Assembly: GCA_900770055.1 (NCBI GenBank)
Contig: CAAGJD010000121.1
Span: 1-34,096 of the forward strand
Origin: Acholeplasmatales bacterium
GTDB taxonomy: Bacteria > Bacillota_I > Bacilli_A > Acholeplasmatales > Anaeroplasmataceae
Direction of reading: 5' to 3'
DNA: 34,096 nucleotides
The stretch's first letter is position 1. Each line of letters starts with the position of its first letter. Positions 16,172 through 25,400 of the stretch are shown one piece after another. Under the pieces are notes generated by a model. It saw only the letters and a program-made list of their open reading frames with translations. It was not told the DNA's origin and did no database searches. Made by a program: the position numbers and the translations under genes.

Positions 16172-17008
16172 TTATTCTATAATATTTTCATCATCATAAA
16201 AATCTAAATATGAATAATTCTTTCCATCCTTTTTCCAACCTAATATTTTATCAATATAAACATTAGTTGCACTTTTGAAAATGTTTTTTTCTACAAATGG
16301 TGAATATTTTAGTAACTCTTTAATTAATTCCTTAGTTTTAGCTCTTTGAGATGAAAGCTTATTAAGATTAGCACCTTCTGTTAGTTTACAAGCACAAGCT
16401 ATAAATTCAAGCTTGTTATAATTTTTCCAAGCATTGATATCCTTTTCTCTAACTAAATACATTGGTCTAATTAATTCCATTCCTTCATAGTTTTGACTAT
16501 GTAATTTTGGTAGCATTGTTTGAAAAGAACCAACGTTTAACATATTCATTAAGGTTGTTTCAATAACATCGTCAAAATGATGACCTAAAGCTATTTTGTT
16601 ACAGCCCATAGATTTAGCTATTTTATATAATGCTCCTCTTCGCATTTTAGCACATAAATAACAAGGACTTTTTTCTTGAATATCAGCAATCGCAAATATA
16701 TCAGTATTAACAATTTCTGCAGGTATCTTTAAGATTTCTAGGTTTTCTTTAATCTTATCAAGATTCTTTTGATTATATCCTGGATTCATTACTAAAAATT
16801 TAACATCAAATTCAAAATCTGAATGCTTTTTTAGTTCTTGAAATAGCTTAGCCATTACCATTGAATCCTTACCACCAGAAATACAACAACAAACTACATC
16901 ATTAGGACTTAATAGCTTATATTCCTTTAATGCTTTAACAAATTTGCTCCATAGCTTTGTTCTATATGTAGTTATAATACTTCTTTCAATTGTTGCACAT
17001 CTATCCAT
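16172..17008 (-). CDS. TtcA-like PP-loop tRNA thiolation enzyme
   Basis: A 278-residue PP-loop ATPase. The ATP-binding SGGKDS is at 44-49, PCYLC gives Cys 116 and 119, GHHFDDVIET is at 142-151, and a further Cys pair FIACAC is at 205 and 207. This pattern matches the TtcA family, which binds a 4Fe-4S cluster and makes 2-thiocytidine at tRNA position 32. It lacks TilS-type C-terminal domains, so tilS is unlikely. Firmicute relatives of TtcA are poorly studied and the target nucleotide may differ. It follows truA by 17 bases and has an AGGAG ribosome site, placing two tRNA-modifying enzymes behind the ECF transporter genes. An Fe-S enzyme fits an anaerobic lifestyle. Confidence 0.82.
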   Translation of the reverse strand: MDRCATIERSIITTYRTKLWSKFVKALKEYKLLSPNDVVCCCISGGKDSMVMAKLFQELKKHSDFEFDVKFLVMNPGYNQKNLDKIKENLEILKIPAEIVNTDIFAIADIQEKSPCYLCAKMRRGALYKIAKSMGCNKIALGHHFDDVIETTLMNMLNVGSFQTMLPKLHSQNYEGMELIRPMYLVREKDINAWKNYNKLEFIACACKLTEGANLNKLSSQRAKTKELIKELLKYSPFVEKNIFKSATNVYIDKILGWKKDGKNYSYLDFYDDENIIE

Positions 17009-17025
17009 ATAAAAACTCCTACCTA

Positions 17026-17757
17026 TTAGTAATTTACCTTATAAAGATATAATCCGCATCCATCTGCTACCTTATGTGATATTGATGGATCTTTTTTTTC
17101 TAATACCTCTAATATTTTATTTTTATTTTCTTTTCCTCTACCAATATCAATTAACAAGCCCATCATTCTTCTTATTTGATATTTTAAAAAGCTTGAGCCA
17201 ATAAAAATAAATTCTAAATAATCTCCTCTTTTATTAATAGAGGTTTGATAAATAGTTTTTATTGTGCTTTTTCGAGGATCAATACTACTTGAAGCAAAGC
17301 CCTTAAAATCGTGATTACCTTCTAATAATTTAATAGCTTCAGCCATTAAATCATAATTTAAATAAGTTATATTAGGAGCATAATTAATTGTTAAAGGATT
17401 ATAGCTACCAATGTTTATATAATATCTATATTCTTTAGATATTGCTGAAAATCTTGAATGAAAATCTAAAGAAACAAGTTCGACAAGCTTAATATGAATA
17501 TCCTTTGGTAAATAAGAATTTAAACCTTTTTTTATTCCTTCTTCAGGTATTTGATTTTCTAAATCAAAATGAAAAACCTGATTAACTGCATGAACATATC
17601 TATCTGTTCTACCAGATGAATAAATTTTAACATCTATACCTAACATATTCTTAATAGCTTTTAATAATTCTAGCTCAATTGTTGGTAAATCTTCTTGAAT
17701 TTGAAAGCCCATATAATTTGTTCCATCATAGGCTACAGTACACTTATATCTATACAT
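17026..17757 (-). CDS. truA: tRNA pseudouridine(38-40) synthase
   Basis: A 243-residue enzyme that isomerises uridines 38-40 in tRNA anticodon arms. The family start TVAYDGTNYMGFQIQ (7-21) is clear. The catalytic Asp is residue 52 in SGRTDRYVHAVNQVFHF. The usual motif is GRTDxGVHA, so Gly is replaced here by Tyr. The C-terminal stretch FLKYQIRRMMGLLIDIGRGK is typical. The ATG lies 8 bases inside the end of ecfT, so translation is probably coupled. The order ecfA1-ecfA2-ecfT-truA is the same as in B. subtilis. Confidence 0.95.
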   Translation of the reverse strand: MYRYKCTVAYDGTNYMGFQIQEDLPTIELELLKAIKNMLGIDVKIYSSGRTDRYVHAVNQVFHFDLENQIPEEGIKKGLNSYLPKDIHIKLVELVSLDFHSRFSAISKEYRYYINIGSYNPLTINYAPNITYLNYDLMAEAIKLLEGNHDFKGFASSSIDPRKSTIKTIYQTSINKRGDYLEFIFIGSSFLKYQIRRMMGLLIDIGRGKENKNKILEVLEKKDPSISHKVADGCGLYLYKVNY

Positions 17758-18742
17758 AAATGTTATACCAAATAACTAAAGCAAATAAAGCAATAACCAC
17801 AAAATAGCATAAGAAATCAATGAATCTAAATTTTAATTCATCAATTTTTGTTCTTTTACCACCAATAATGTAGCCTCTTGTTTCCATTGCATTAGATAAA
17901 TCCTCTGCACGTTTAAATGAAATAACAAACATAGGTATTAATAAAGATATAATTTGATTAACCTTATCCTTAAGACTACCCTCTTCAAAATCAGCACCAC
18001 GACTAGCTTGAGCATTCATTATTTTTTTACTTTCAACTAATAAGGTTGGAATAAATCTTAATGTTAAAGAAATAAGCATAGAAAATACTCCAACAGGAAT
18101 ATGGAATATTTTAAGTGGAGCTAATACCCATTCTAAACCATTATTAATATCTGTAGACATTGTCGTAAGTGTTAATAAAGATGTTATACCAATCATTAGT
18201 ACAATTCTAACAAATACAAATGCTGATTTATTAATACCAGCCTGATAAACATCAAAATTAAAATCAACAAAATTTATATTAAATGGCCATGTCCATGCTT
18301 CAAATGGTGTCTTCCACATTGTAATAAAGCATAAGAATAATATTAATAACAAATATAAAAATTTTACTTTAATATATTTTTTTGTAAAGAAATATAAAAA
18401 TATGAATCCACAAATTATTAAAATTTGAAATAAACCTAACTGCATAGGGAATGTATATAGTGGTAATTCATTTTCTGGTTTTGTATATATTAGCTGTAAT
18501 ATTACAGTAAATAATAACAAAAAAAGTACTCCCTTTAATCCCTTTAATACCTTCATTGCTGGTACTCTAGTTGTTAAAAATATAACAACAAATACACCTA
18601 AAGCAATTAAAATACCTTCAAGATTTGGAATTAAGAATATTAACACTATTAACGCAATAGTTAATAATATTTTAGTTCTAGGGTCAGTCTTATATATCCA
18701 ACTATTACCTGGAATATATTGACCAAATGATATATTATCCAT
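17750..18742 (-). CDS. ecfT: Energy-coupling factor transporter transmembrane protein EcfT
   Basis: A 330-residue membrane scaffold of group II ECF vitamin transporters. It has six or more hydrophobic segments, and an EcfT coupling motif is seen as NAQASRGADF, with a second such element near NAMETRGY. These Arg-Gly helices couple the two ATPases to exchangeable substrate-binding S components. No S component is in the window, as expected for the shared group II type. At 330 residues it is longer than the usual 260-270, because of an extra hydrophobic stretch around residues 100-145 (FLYFFTKKYIKVKFLYLLL). The gene overlaps ecfA2 and truA by 8 bases each. Confidence 0.93.
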   Translation of the reverse strand: MDNISFGQYIPGNSWIYKTDPRTKILLTIALIVLIFLIPNLEGILIALGVFVVIFLTTRVPAMKVLKGLKGVLFLLLFTVILQLIYTKPENELPLYTFPMQLGLFQILIICGFIFLYFFTKKYIKVKFLYLLLILFLCFITMWKTPFEAWTWPFNINFVDFNFDVYQAGINKSAFVFVRIVLMIGITSLLTLTTMSTDINNGLEWVLAPLKIFHIPVGVFSMLISLTLRFIPTLLVESKKIMNAQASRGADFEEGSLKDKVNQIISLLIPMFVISFKRAEDLSNAMETRGYIIGGKRTKIDELKFRFIDFLCYFVVIALFALVIWYNIYV

Positions 18743-19601
18743 TTATATCACCTAACCCTTCTAAGCATTTTAATAGCTCCTCTAAGGTAAGAATATTATA
18801 ATCTAAATTATAATTACCTTTTTCATTTAGATAATCTATTAGCTCTAATACCTCAGGCTTTACAAGGTTATTATTTTTATAAATATCTGATTTAAATAAT
18901 TCTATTTTATCACCATCATAGGTCAATTTAGAATTATTCATAACAACTACTCTTGATGCATACTCATAAACAATATTCATATCATGAGTAATTAAAATAA
19001 TAGTTTTACCTGTAGATTTATGAATATCATAGAAAAGCTCCATAATTTCCTTTGCGGCAAGAGGATCTAAGCCTCTAGTTGGTTCATCTAATAATAGAAT
19101 ATCTGGATCATATGATAAAATACCAGCTATTGCTACCTTTCTCATTTGACCACCTGATAGATTAAAAGGTGATTTATCTAAAAGATTTTCAATTTTTAGG
19201 ATTGAAGCAATCTCTCTTGCCTTCTTCTGTGCTTCTTCGTTTGTAAAGCCAAAATTTATTGGAGCAAACATAATGTCCTTTAAGACAGTTTCTTCAAATA
19301 ATTGATATTCTGGAAATTGAAATACAAATCCAACTCTTTTTCTAACTCCCCTAAGCTTAGGGTTTTTATTTTTATTTGGAGTAATAATATTATCAAATAT
19401 TACTACATTGCCCTTAGATGGTAGCATAAGTGCATTCATATGCTGAATTAATGTTGATTTTCCTGATCCTGTTTTTCCGACAATTGCGATAAATTCATTT
19501 TTTTCATTAATTTCTAAATTAATATTATCAATCGCAATAGTATAATCTTTTTTCTTTAAGCCCTTATAATAATGGCTTACTTCTTTAAATGATATTCCCA
19601 T
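18735..19601 (-). CDS. ecfA2: Energy-coupling factor transporter ATP-binding protein EcfA2
   Basis: A 288-residue ABC ATPase. Walker A GKTGSGKST (about 42-50), signature LSGGQMRKVAIAGIL and Walker B ILLLDEPTRGLD are intact. The EcfA2 type is suggested by the variant signature GGQMRK, by FQFPEYQLFEETVLKDI, and by its position second in the operon. It forms a heterodimer with EcfA1 and powers vitamin uptake by EcfT plus an S component. The ATG lies 25 bases inside the end of ecfA1. Confidence 0.94.
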   Translation of the reverse strand: MGISFKEVSHYYKGLKKKDYTIAIDNINLEINEKNEFIAIVGKTGSGKSTLIQHMNALMLPSKGNVVIFDNIITPNKNKNPKLRGVRKRVGFVFQFPEYQLFEETVLKDIMFAPINFGFTNEEAQKKAREIASILKIENLLDKSPFNLSGGQMRKVAIAGILSYDPDILLLDEPTRGLDPLAAKEIMELFYDIHKSTGKTIILITHDMNIVYEYASRVVVMNNSKLTYDGDKIELFKSDIYKNNNLVKPEVLELIDYLNEKGNYNLDYNILTLEELLKCLEGLGDING

Positions 19602-20386
19602 AATAAATCCATAAGCTCCTTATTATTTTGAATATTTTCAATCTTTGAGGCTTCATACCAAGCACGTAGGCTAAATGGCATATCAAGGTTAGAGCTTAAT
19701 AATAAATCTCTTTCCTTAAATACGTCCATAGGCTTACCCTCTTTGATAATTTCTCCCTCTTTTAAAACGATTATACGATCGGATAATTCAGCAAGGTTTA
19801 AATCATGAGTAATAGTGATTATTGTTTTATTATATTTAGTATGAAGCTCCTTAATTAAAGCAATTATTTCCTCAGTACCCTGAGGGTCTAGCATTGATGT
19901 TGCTTCATCTAAAATAATAATATCGCAGTTAAGAGCAAGAATACCTGCGATAGCTACTCTTTGTTTTTGGCCACCTGATAAGGTTTGAGGCTCTCTAGAT
20001 AGATATTCATTCATATCTACCTTTTTTGTCCATTCATCTATAAGCTTTAGCATCTCTTGTCTTTCAATGTTATGATTTTCAAGACCAAAGGCTATATCAT
20101 ATTTAACATTAAAACCCACAAATTGATTATCAGGGTTTTGAAATACTATACCAACTCTTTGACGAATTTTATCTAGAGTCTTTTCAGTAAGCTCTTCTCC
20201 ATCATAAATAATTGAGCCACTTTTTGGTTCTAGAAGTCCAACTAAAAGTTTAGCGATAGTAGATTTACCACTACCATTATGACCTAATATTGATAGCCAT
20301 TCATGGTCATTAATAGTAAAGCTTATATTTTTAATTGCTTCATCTTTTGAATTATATGAAAATTCTAGATTTTTAATTTCTACCAT
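19577..20386 (-). CDS. ecfA1: Energy-coupling factor transporter ATP-binding protein EcfA1
   Basis: A 269-residue ABC ATPase. Walker A is GHNGSGKST, the Q-loop segment FQNPDNQFVGFNVKYDIAFGLEN is a hallmark of EcfA1, the signature is LSGGQKQRVAIAGIL, and Walker B is IIILDEATSMLD. I place the start at the ATG at 20386 (MVEIKN), with AAGGAG 7 bases upstream. A frame from 20410 would start inside the promoter's -10 box. It is the first gene of the ecfA1-ecfA2-ecfT-truA-ttcA-like operon. Confidence 0.95.
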   Translation of the reverse strand: MVEIKNLEFSYNSKDEAIKNISFTINDHEWLSILGHNGSGKSTIAKLLVGLLEPKSGSIIYDGEELTEKTLDKIRQRVGIVFQNPDNQFVGFNVKYDIAFGLENHNIERQEMLKLIDEWTKKVDMNEYLSREPQTLSGGQKQRVAIAGILALNCDIIILDEATSMLDPQGTEEIIALIKELHTKYNKTIITITHDLNLAELSDRIIVLKEGEIIKEGKPMDVFKERDLLLSSNLDMPFSLRAWYEASKIENIQNNKELMDLLWEYHLKK

Positions 20387-20409
20387 ATTAAGTCTCCTTT
20401 CGTCACTCA

Positions 20410-20418
20410 ATTATACCA
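20410..20418 (-). promoter_or_regulatory. Extended -10 promoter of the ecf operon
   Basis: The minus strand reads TGGTATAAT, an extended -10 element (TGnTATAAT), about 24 bases upstream of the ecfA1 ATG. The -35 region is poor (TTTAAT or ATTTAA), which is acceptable for extended -10 promoters. Confidence 0.6.
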
Positions 20419-20513
20419 TAAATATTTTAAAATTAAATAAAATATTATATGGTGAAAACCTTAGATTTAGAAAAATCACGCTAAAAATATGCCACAGCAT
20501 TTAAGATAAAAAG

Positions 20514-20537
20514 AAAAACGGCTTAAATAAGCCGTTT
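20514..20537 (-). terminator. Terminator of the tRNA-Gly gene
   Basis: The minus strand folds AAACGGCTTA against TAAGCCGTTT (20516-20525 with 20528-20537), a long stem with a tight loop, followed by TTTTTC. It lies 10 bases after the encoded CCA end of the tRNA. Confidence 0.85.
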
Positions 20538-20547
20538 GTTATCTAAT

Positions 20548-20622
20548 TGGAGCCACAGAACGGAATCGAACCGTCATCATCTGAATGGCAATCAGATGTA
20601 CTAACCGTTGTACTACTGCGGC
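20548..20622 (-). tRNA. tRNA-Gly (anticodon GCC), CCA encoded
   Basis: The 75-base cloverleaf reads on the minus strand. Acceptor GCCGCAG (20616-20622) pairs with CTGTGGC (20552-20558), with one G-U pair. The D arm is GTAC/GTAC. The anticodon stem TCTGA/TCAGA encloses the loop TTGCCAT, anticodon GCC. The T arm holds TTCGATT. The discriminator base is U, as in bacterial tRNA-Gly, and CCA is encoded (20548-20550). It is a single-gene unit with its own promoter and terminator. Confidence 0.95.
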
Positions 20623-20641
20623 AAATTCAACGTGCAGTATT

Positions 20642-20669
20642 ATTATATCACTTTATTTAAATAATGCAA
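20642..20669 (-). promoter_or_regulatory. Promoter of tRNA-Gly
   Basis: The minus strand reads TTGCAT (20664-20669), 16 bases, TATAAT (20642-20647). The -10 is preceded by TGA, making an extended TGnTATAAT element. It lies about 20 bases before the mature tRNA 5' end. Confidence 0.8.
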
Positions 20670-20700
20670 CTATTTTTTTTAATTTTTTTTGAGAAATTAA

Positions 20701-20720
20701 TAGGGGGCAAAAGCCCCCTA
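20701..20720 (-). terminator. GC-rich hairpin after the endonuclease gene
   Basis: TAGGGGGC-AAAA-GCCCCCTA is a perfect 8-pair stem-loop, very GC-rich for this DNA, starting 6 bases after the stop of the endonuclease I gene. No U run follows directly on the minus strand (TTAATTTCTC), so it may be a weak terminator or a 3'-end protecting hairpin. Confidence 0.6.
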
Positions 20721-20726
20721 AATATA

Positions 20727-22271
20727 CTAATAAATCTTTATTGTTTTTATATATAATGCTTTAGCGACTGATGAATCGTAATTTAGTTTGATTTTACCAG
20801 AAAGTAAATTTACATTAAATGTATATTCCTTTGATGTTGATGTAATGCTTTCAGAACCAACATTAACACCATCTACAGAAACTGTAAGTTTTGCGGATAC
20901 TCCTGATGCACCAGAAGTTTCTACAACTATTTTGGTAATTTTATTTGAAATTACTTCTGATTCAAGCACTAAATTAGTATATGGTTTATTTGCTGAACCA
21001 AATTGCATACCTTTTTCTGCTGTATATCCCCAATAACCACCATTTCCAGATAATGTCCAGTCAATTCCATTTAAGTTTTTTATTCCATTACCTGAAAATA
21101 CTTTTGAAGTAAATGTATATGAATAGTTCTCAGTATCTGGGTTTGGCGTTGGTTCAGTAGAACCTGATTCTAATTCTTCTATTTGTGAAAGTAAGCTTGT
21201 AAGCTTAGAATAATTTGATACTAAAGCTATTTCAGCATAATTAAGATTAGTATCTATATATGATTTAACATTTAATATTGTAGATTTATTATCAATTGTT
21301 GCAGTATCAGGTAATGCAGCAATTTTTTCTTCAGCAATGGTAACCTTAGCATTGTCTACATCAACACTTGAATATTCATTTGGGAATGCAATATCAACGT
21401 ATTCTGGATGATCTATATATGGATTTCTATTATTTTGATAACCATATACAATATTATTTCGATATATCTCAGCTTCGCTTACAGGATCCTCATAATGCCA
21501 CTTTAATAATGTTGAAAATTTACCAAATTTAGGACCGGATGTTGGAATTGAATCAACTAATGATAAATTAAGTATGTTATCATTATATTTTGTAACCATA
21601 TAAAGCATTATTCTTGCGACATCACCCTTAACCTCATCTCTAGGTTCAAAGCATTTACCACCAATCCATCTATTTCCATATTTGTCACTACTATATGAAG
21701 AATTATAATTTTCTACTTCATCAAAATCAAGATTTCCTCTTGTTGAATTAATTTTCATTTCAGTAGCTCTTAAATGATGACAATCTGAATATGCGTCATA
21801 AGATTCACTACTAAATCCATGTGATTTTGCCCATGTATGTTCACGATTCCACAATCTATCTGAACCACTTGTACCCTTTGGATAAGAAACTCCTGTATAA
21901 AAACAAACAATCTTTGATGGATCATTTAAATCAACATCACTTTCAGTTAGAATTGTATAAGCTTGTGAATATGATTTTCTAATATATCCTTCATTTATTA
22001 ATTCAGTAAGCTCTGAAATAAATGCTTCTCCTTGTAGACTTGTATTTACATTTGCGTAATAATCTTTAACAACTGGATCAGTTGAAGTAGCTGTTGATGT
22101 TATAGTTGGGACAGTTACTGAAGGTGTTGTTGGAATTGATGTAATTGTGGTTGGAACTACTGTAGATTCTATACTATTAGTACTAGAAGATTTATCGACA
22201 CTAGTTGTAACACATGAAGATAGACCTAAAATAGCTAATATTGATAATAAATTTTTTATTTTAATTTTCAT
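20727..22271 (-). CDS. Surface lipoprotein with endonuclease I domain
   Basis: A 514-residue protein. The signal peptide ends in the lipobox LSSC (Cys 20), a Thr/Pro/Ser stalk covers about 37-66, and an endonuclease I (EndA/Vvn/NucM) domain covers about 75-310. Catalytic elements are NREHTWAKS (His 145) and DCHHLRATEMKINSTRGN (163-180, with the metal-binding N-x-x-R-x-N pattern). A spacer and a C-terminal beta-sandwich-like domain (about 385-514) follow; it is similar in layout to the last domain of the 22418-26002 protein. It should cut DNA, and possibly RNA, at the cell surface. The ATG at 22271 has a GAGG site 8 bases upstream; a longer frame from 22295 adds residues before the signal. It is a separate transcription unit beside the SNase operon. 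Confidence 0.92.
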   Translation of the reverse strand: MKIKIKNLLSILAILGLSSCVTTSVDKSSSTNSIESTVVPTTITSIPTTPSVTVPTITSTATSTDPVVKDYYANVNTSLQGEAFISELTELINEGYIRKSYSQAYTILTESDVDLNDPSKIVCFYTGVSYPKGTSGSDRLWNREHTWAKSHGFSSESYDAYSDCHHLRATEMKINSTRGNLDFDEVENYNSSYSSDKYGNRWIGGKCFEPRDEVKGDVARIMLYMVTKYNDNILNLSLVDSIPTSGPKFGKFSTLLKWHYEDPVSEAEIYRNNIVYGYQNNRNPYIDHPEYVDIAFPNEYSSVDVDNAKVTIAEEKIAALPDTATIDNKSTILNVKSYIDTNLNYAEIALVSNYSKLTSLLSQIEELESGSTEPTPNPDTENYSYTFTSKVFSGNGIKNLNGIDWTLSGNGGYWGYTAEKGMQFGSANKPYTNLVLESEVISNKITKIVVETSGASGVSAKLTVSVDGVNVGSESITSTSKEYTFNVNLLSGKIKLNYDSSVAKALYIKTIKIY

Positions 22272-22310
22272 ATTTTTTACCTCATAAACAAACAAATTTT
22301 TACAAGAATA

Positions 22311-22339
22311 ATTATATCATCGTAATAAAATATCAACAA
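22311..22339 (-). promoter_or_regulatory. Promoter of the endonuclease I gene
   Basis: The minus strand reads TTGTTG (22334-22339), 17 bases, then TATAAT (22311-22316) preceded by TGA, giving an extended -10. It lies 40 bases before the ATG and after the terminator of the upstream operon, so the nuclease can be expressed independently. Confidence 0.7.
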
Positions 22340-22370
22340 TAATTTTGAGAAAATATGTCAAAAAAGATAG

Positions 22371-22397
22371 AAAAACTCCCGAAAAAATCGGGAGTTT
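22371..22397 (-). terminator. Intrinsic terminator of the eight-gene nuclease/ABC operon
   Basis: The minus strand forms AAACTCCCG-loop-CGGGAGTTT (22389-22397 with 22373-22381) followed by TTTTTC. It lies about 20 bases after the stop of the 1194-residue protein. Confidence 0.88.
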
Positions 22398-22417
22398 GAG
22401 AAAACCGTATTTCAAAA

Positions 22418-25400
22418 TTATTCAGAAACAGTTGTAACAACAATTGAGTCTAAACGTATTTGAGCACCCATTGATGCAATTGTATATGATGTTGCAGGAG
22501 TTGTTAATTCAACTGTAACTATTTTACCATCAACAACTGCACCTTCACCTATTGTAGTTGCTAAAGCAGTAGCATATTTTGTTTCATTACAATTAAATAC
22601 AATCTTAGTTATATTTGCTGTAGCAGATATAATTACTTCTGAATTTGCATATAATTTAACTGGATTAGCATAATCAGCTACATTAGTAGTTGATTTAGAC
22701 TTATTATTAGTTAATGTAATACCATTTTGTGTCCATACTTGAGATTCAGTTGAATATGATGTTCTATTATCTTTAGTATCAAAAGATAATGTTGATTCTG
22801 TTGTTGGAACAGCAGATGCAGCTTTAACTGTAATTGTAATTTCCCTAGTTTGAGTTGCTTCATTTAATTTAGCAGTTACTACGATTACAACTTCTGTATC
22901 AGCAGTTACTGCTGCAGCAGTAATCTTGCCATCGGCAATAGTTACTGCTGTAACAGTTGTATCCTTTAATTCATATGTAAATGCAACATCTGTATAAACT
23001 GAACCATTTGCTACTAAATCAACAGAAGCTTCTGAATTAACATTAGAAATTTTTACTGCTGCTAATTCTTCTGCAACCTTACCAGCATCTGTTAATGCTA
23101 CTTCTTCAATACTAGTAAGAACCATGTTTAAATAATATGGAGTTGAAACATTATCAATTTTTGTTTTTGAAATAGAGTAAGTATAACCCTTAACTGTAAC
23201 CTTCTTATTTGCTAAAGCTTTAGCTTGAGTTAATAATTCACCGGCTGCCTTAATTGATCCTTGACCAGTTAAGCCTTCAACCTCAAGGTTAAGATGATTA
23301 TCAGAAACTAATAATTTACCAGTCATTTCAACATAAACAACATCATAAGTTGTTCCTGCTAAATATGTTGCAATATCTGTTGAATTTAAAACTTCAGGAG
23401 TAGTTGGAACTTCAACTTCTAATGCTGTTTCTAATTTTTTTGCTGCTGCGATTGGAACAATTTGATCACCATTATAAGTACCTCTTTTAGCAATAACTTC
23501 TAATGAATCACCAACAACCCATGTAAAATTAGCATCTGAAGAACCCTTTGCATATACATAAATTGCATCAGTTCCATCATAAATAATATATCCGTTTGTT
23601 TCAACTGCTACAACAACACCTTGAACCTTTAATTGTGTATCGTTTGCTAATGCAATTGCTTCTGCAATTGTAATCTTTTCTAAACCTAAGATTTGGAATG
23701 TAACTTCCTTAGTTTGAACAATATCACCTAATGTGAATGTAACAATCAAAGTAACTTCAGTGTTTTCAGTTACTGTATTTAATGTAAGAACGCCTTCAGC
23801 GATTGATGCAGCTGTTGTGCCTTCTTTTAAAGCGAATGATAATGCTACATCTGCATAAGCATCACTTGCTGTTGGTAAAGTGATTGTACCAGGAACAGAA
23901 TCAGCAAATGTGAATGCATCCATAGCGCCTTGAACCTTCTCTTCTGCAGTTAATGGTACTTCTTCAATTGATTGAATTTGAACAGTAATATTCTTACCTT
24001 CATTAACACCACGAACGAAGCCCTTAATGATAACTTGCTTACCTTGATAGCTTGCTAAATTTAAATCTGCATGTGCATATAAATTAACTACTGCAGTAGT
24101 GCTATCAGCTGTTGCAAATAAATTAGTAAAATTACCTGATTTTAATGCATAACCCTTAATTGATAGATACTTACCAGCAAATTCATCAGTTAATGATTGA
24201 TTTGTTGAACCTTCTAATTTAGCTGCAATATCAGAAGCCGTTAATTCAGTTATTGTACCTGATGCTGCAACAACATCATTTCCTGTAGACTTAGTTTCTA
24301 CTAATACAGGATTACCAATTTGAGGTAATGTATAGTTTTCTGAATATTTAGCCTTAACAACAATTTCATCACCTAATGCCACATCAAGGCTTGTGTAACA
24401 GAAGATTGAACCAGTTTCATCTGACAATACGAATGAACCTTTAGAACCTACTTTATTAACAGCTGTAACAACACCTGTTAATAATACTACCTTATCAGCA
24501 TCCTTAGCTGCTAAGAAATCAGCGATTGTTTGATTTTCAGCTGGACGAGCAGTAAATGTTACTTCCTTAGTCATTGTTTGATCATTTAATGTGAATGTAA
24601 CCTTTAATACAACTTCCTTAGCTTCAGTAACATCAACAGTTAATTTATTACCAGAAACTGTAACACCCTCAACTGCTTCTTTTAATTCGTAGCTAATAGT
24701 TACATCATTAAACTTCTTACCAACTACTAAAATTTCAGTTTCGCCAGCATAAATATTTTCATCAAGTGAATAGCTTAAATATTCACCAAATACCTTATCA
24801 TTATCTGTATATGTTGGACTATTAGCATTCATTTCTGCTTCTGTATAGAAATGAGAAACAAATGATGTAGGAGCATATGATAAAGCACTCATACTTAATG
24901 TATTATAAGAACTATATGTACCCATATAGAATGTATTATTATCATTAGTATATGTAAATGTATTATATTCAGTATTCCATTGCCATAAAGCAGCTTCTGT
25001 GGCATTGAATTTTACATAAACCTTTGCACCCTTATCATCTACACCTAAAATTTCATTCTTTCCACTAGCAGTCTTATAAGATAAGTTATAACCACCTTCA
25101 ACTGCTGTAGCGTAGAATTGTGCACCTTCAGCCATTACTAATGAAGTTGCACCATAATTACCTGATTGAACACCAGTAACCCAATAATATTCTCCACCTA
25201 ATGTATTTTGTACAAAAGACATATAATATGGAGTTTCAGCCTTAATTTCTGTTGATTGAGTATATACTGTCTTATCAATTACATAAATTGTATAAGTCTT
25301 GCTCTTTGATTCACCATTGTAATTAAATGTTGCCTTAATTTGAGCTTCAATCTTTTCATAAGTATAAGGAGCCTTTGCCTTATTTTCATTAATTGTAATT

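Noticed and set aside
16172..17008. tilS (tRNA-Ile lysidine synthase)
   Set aside because: The protein has the TtcA-type Cys motifs and lacks the C-terminal domains of TilS.
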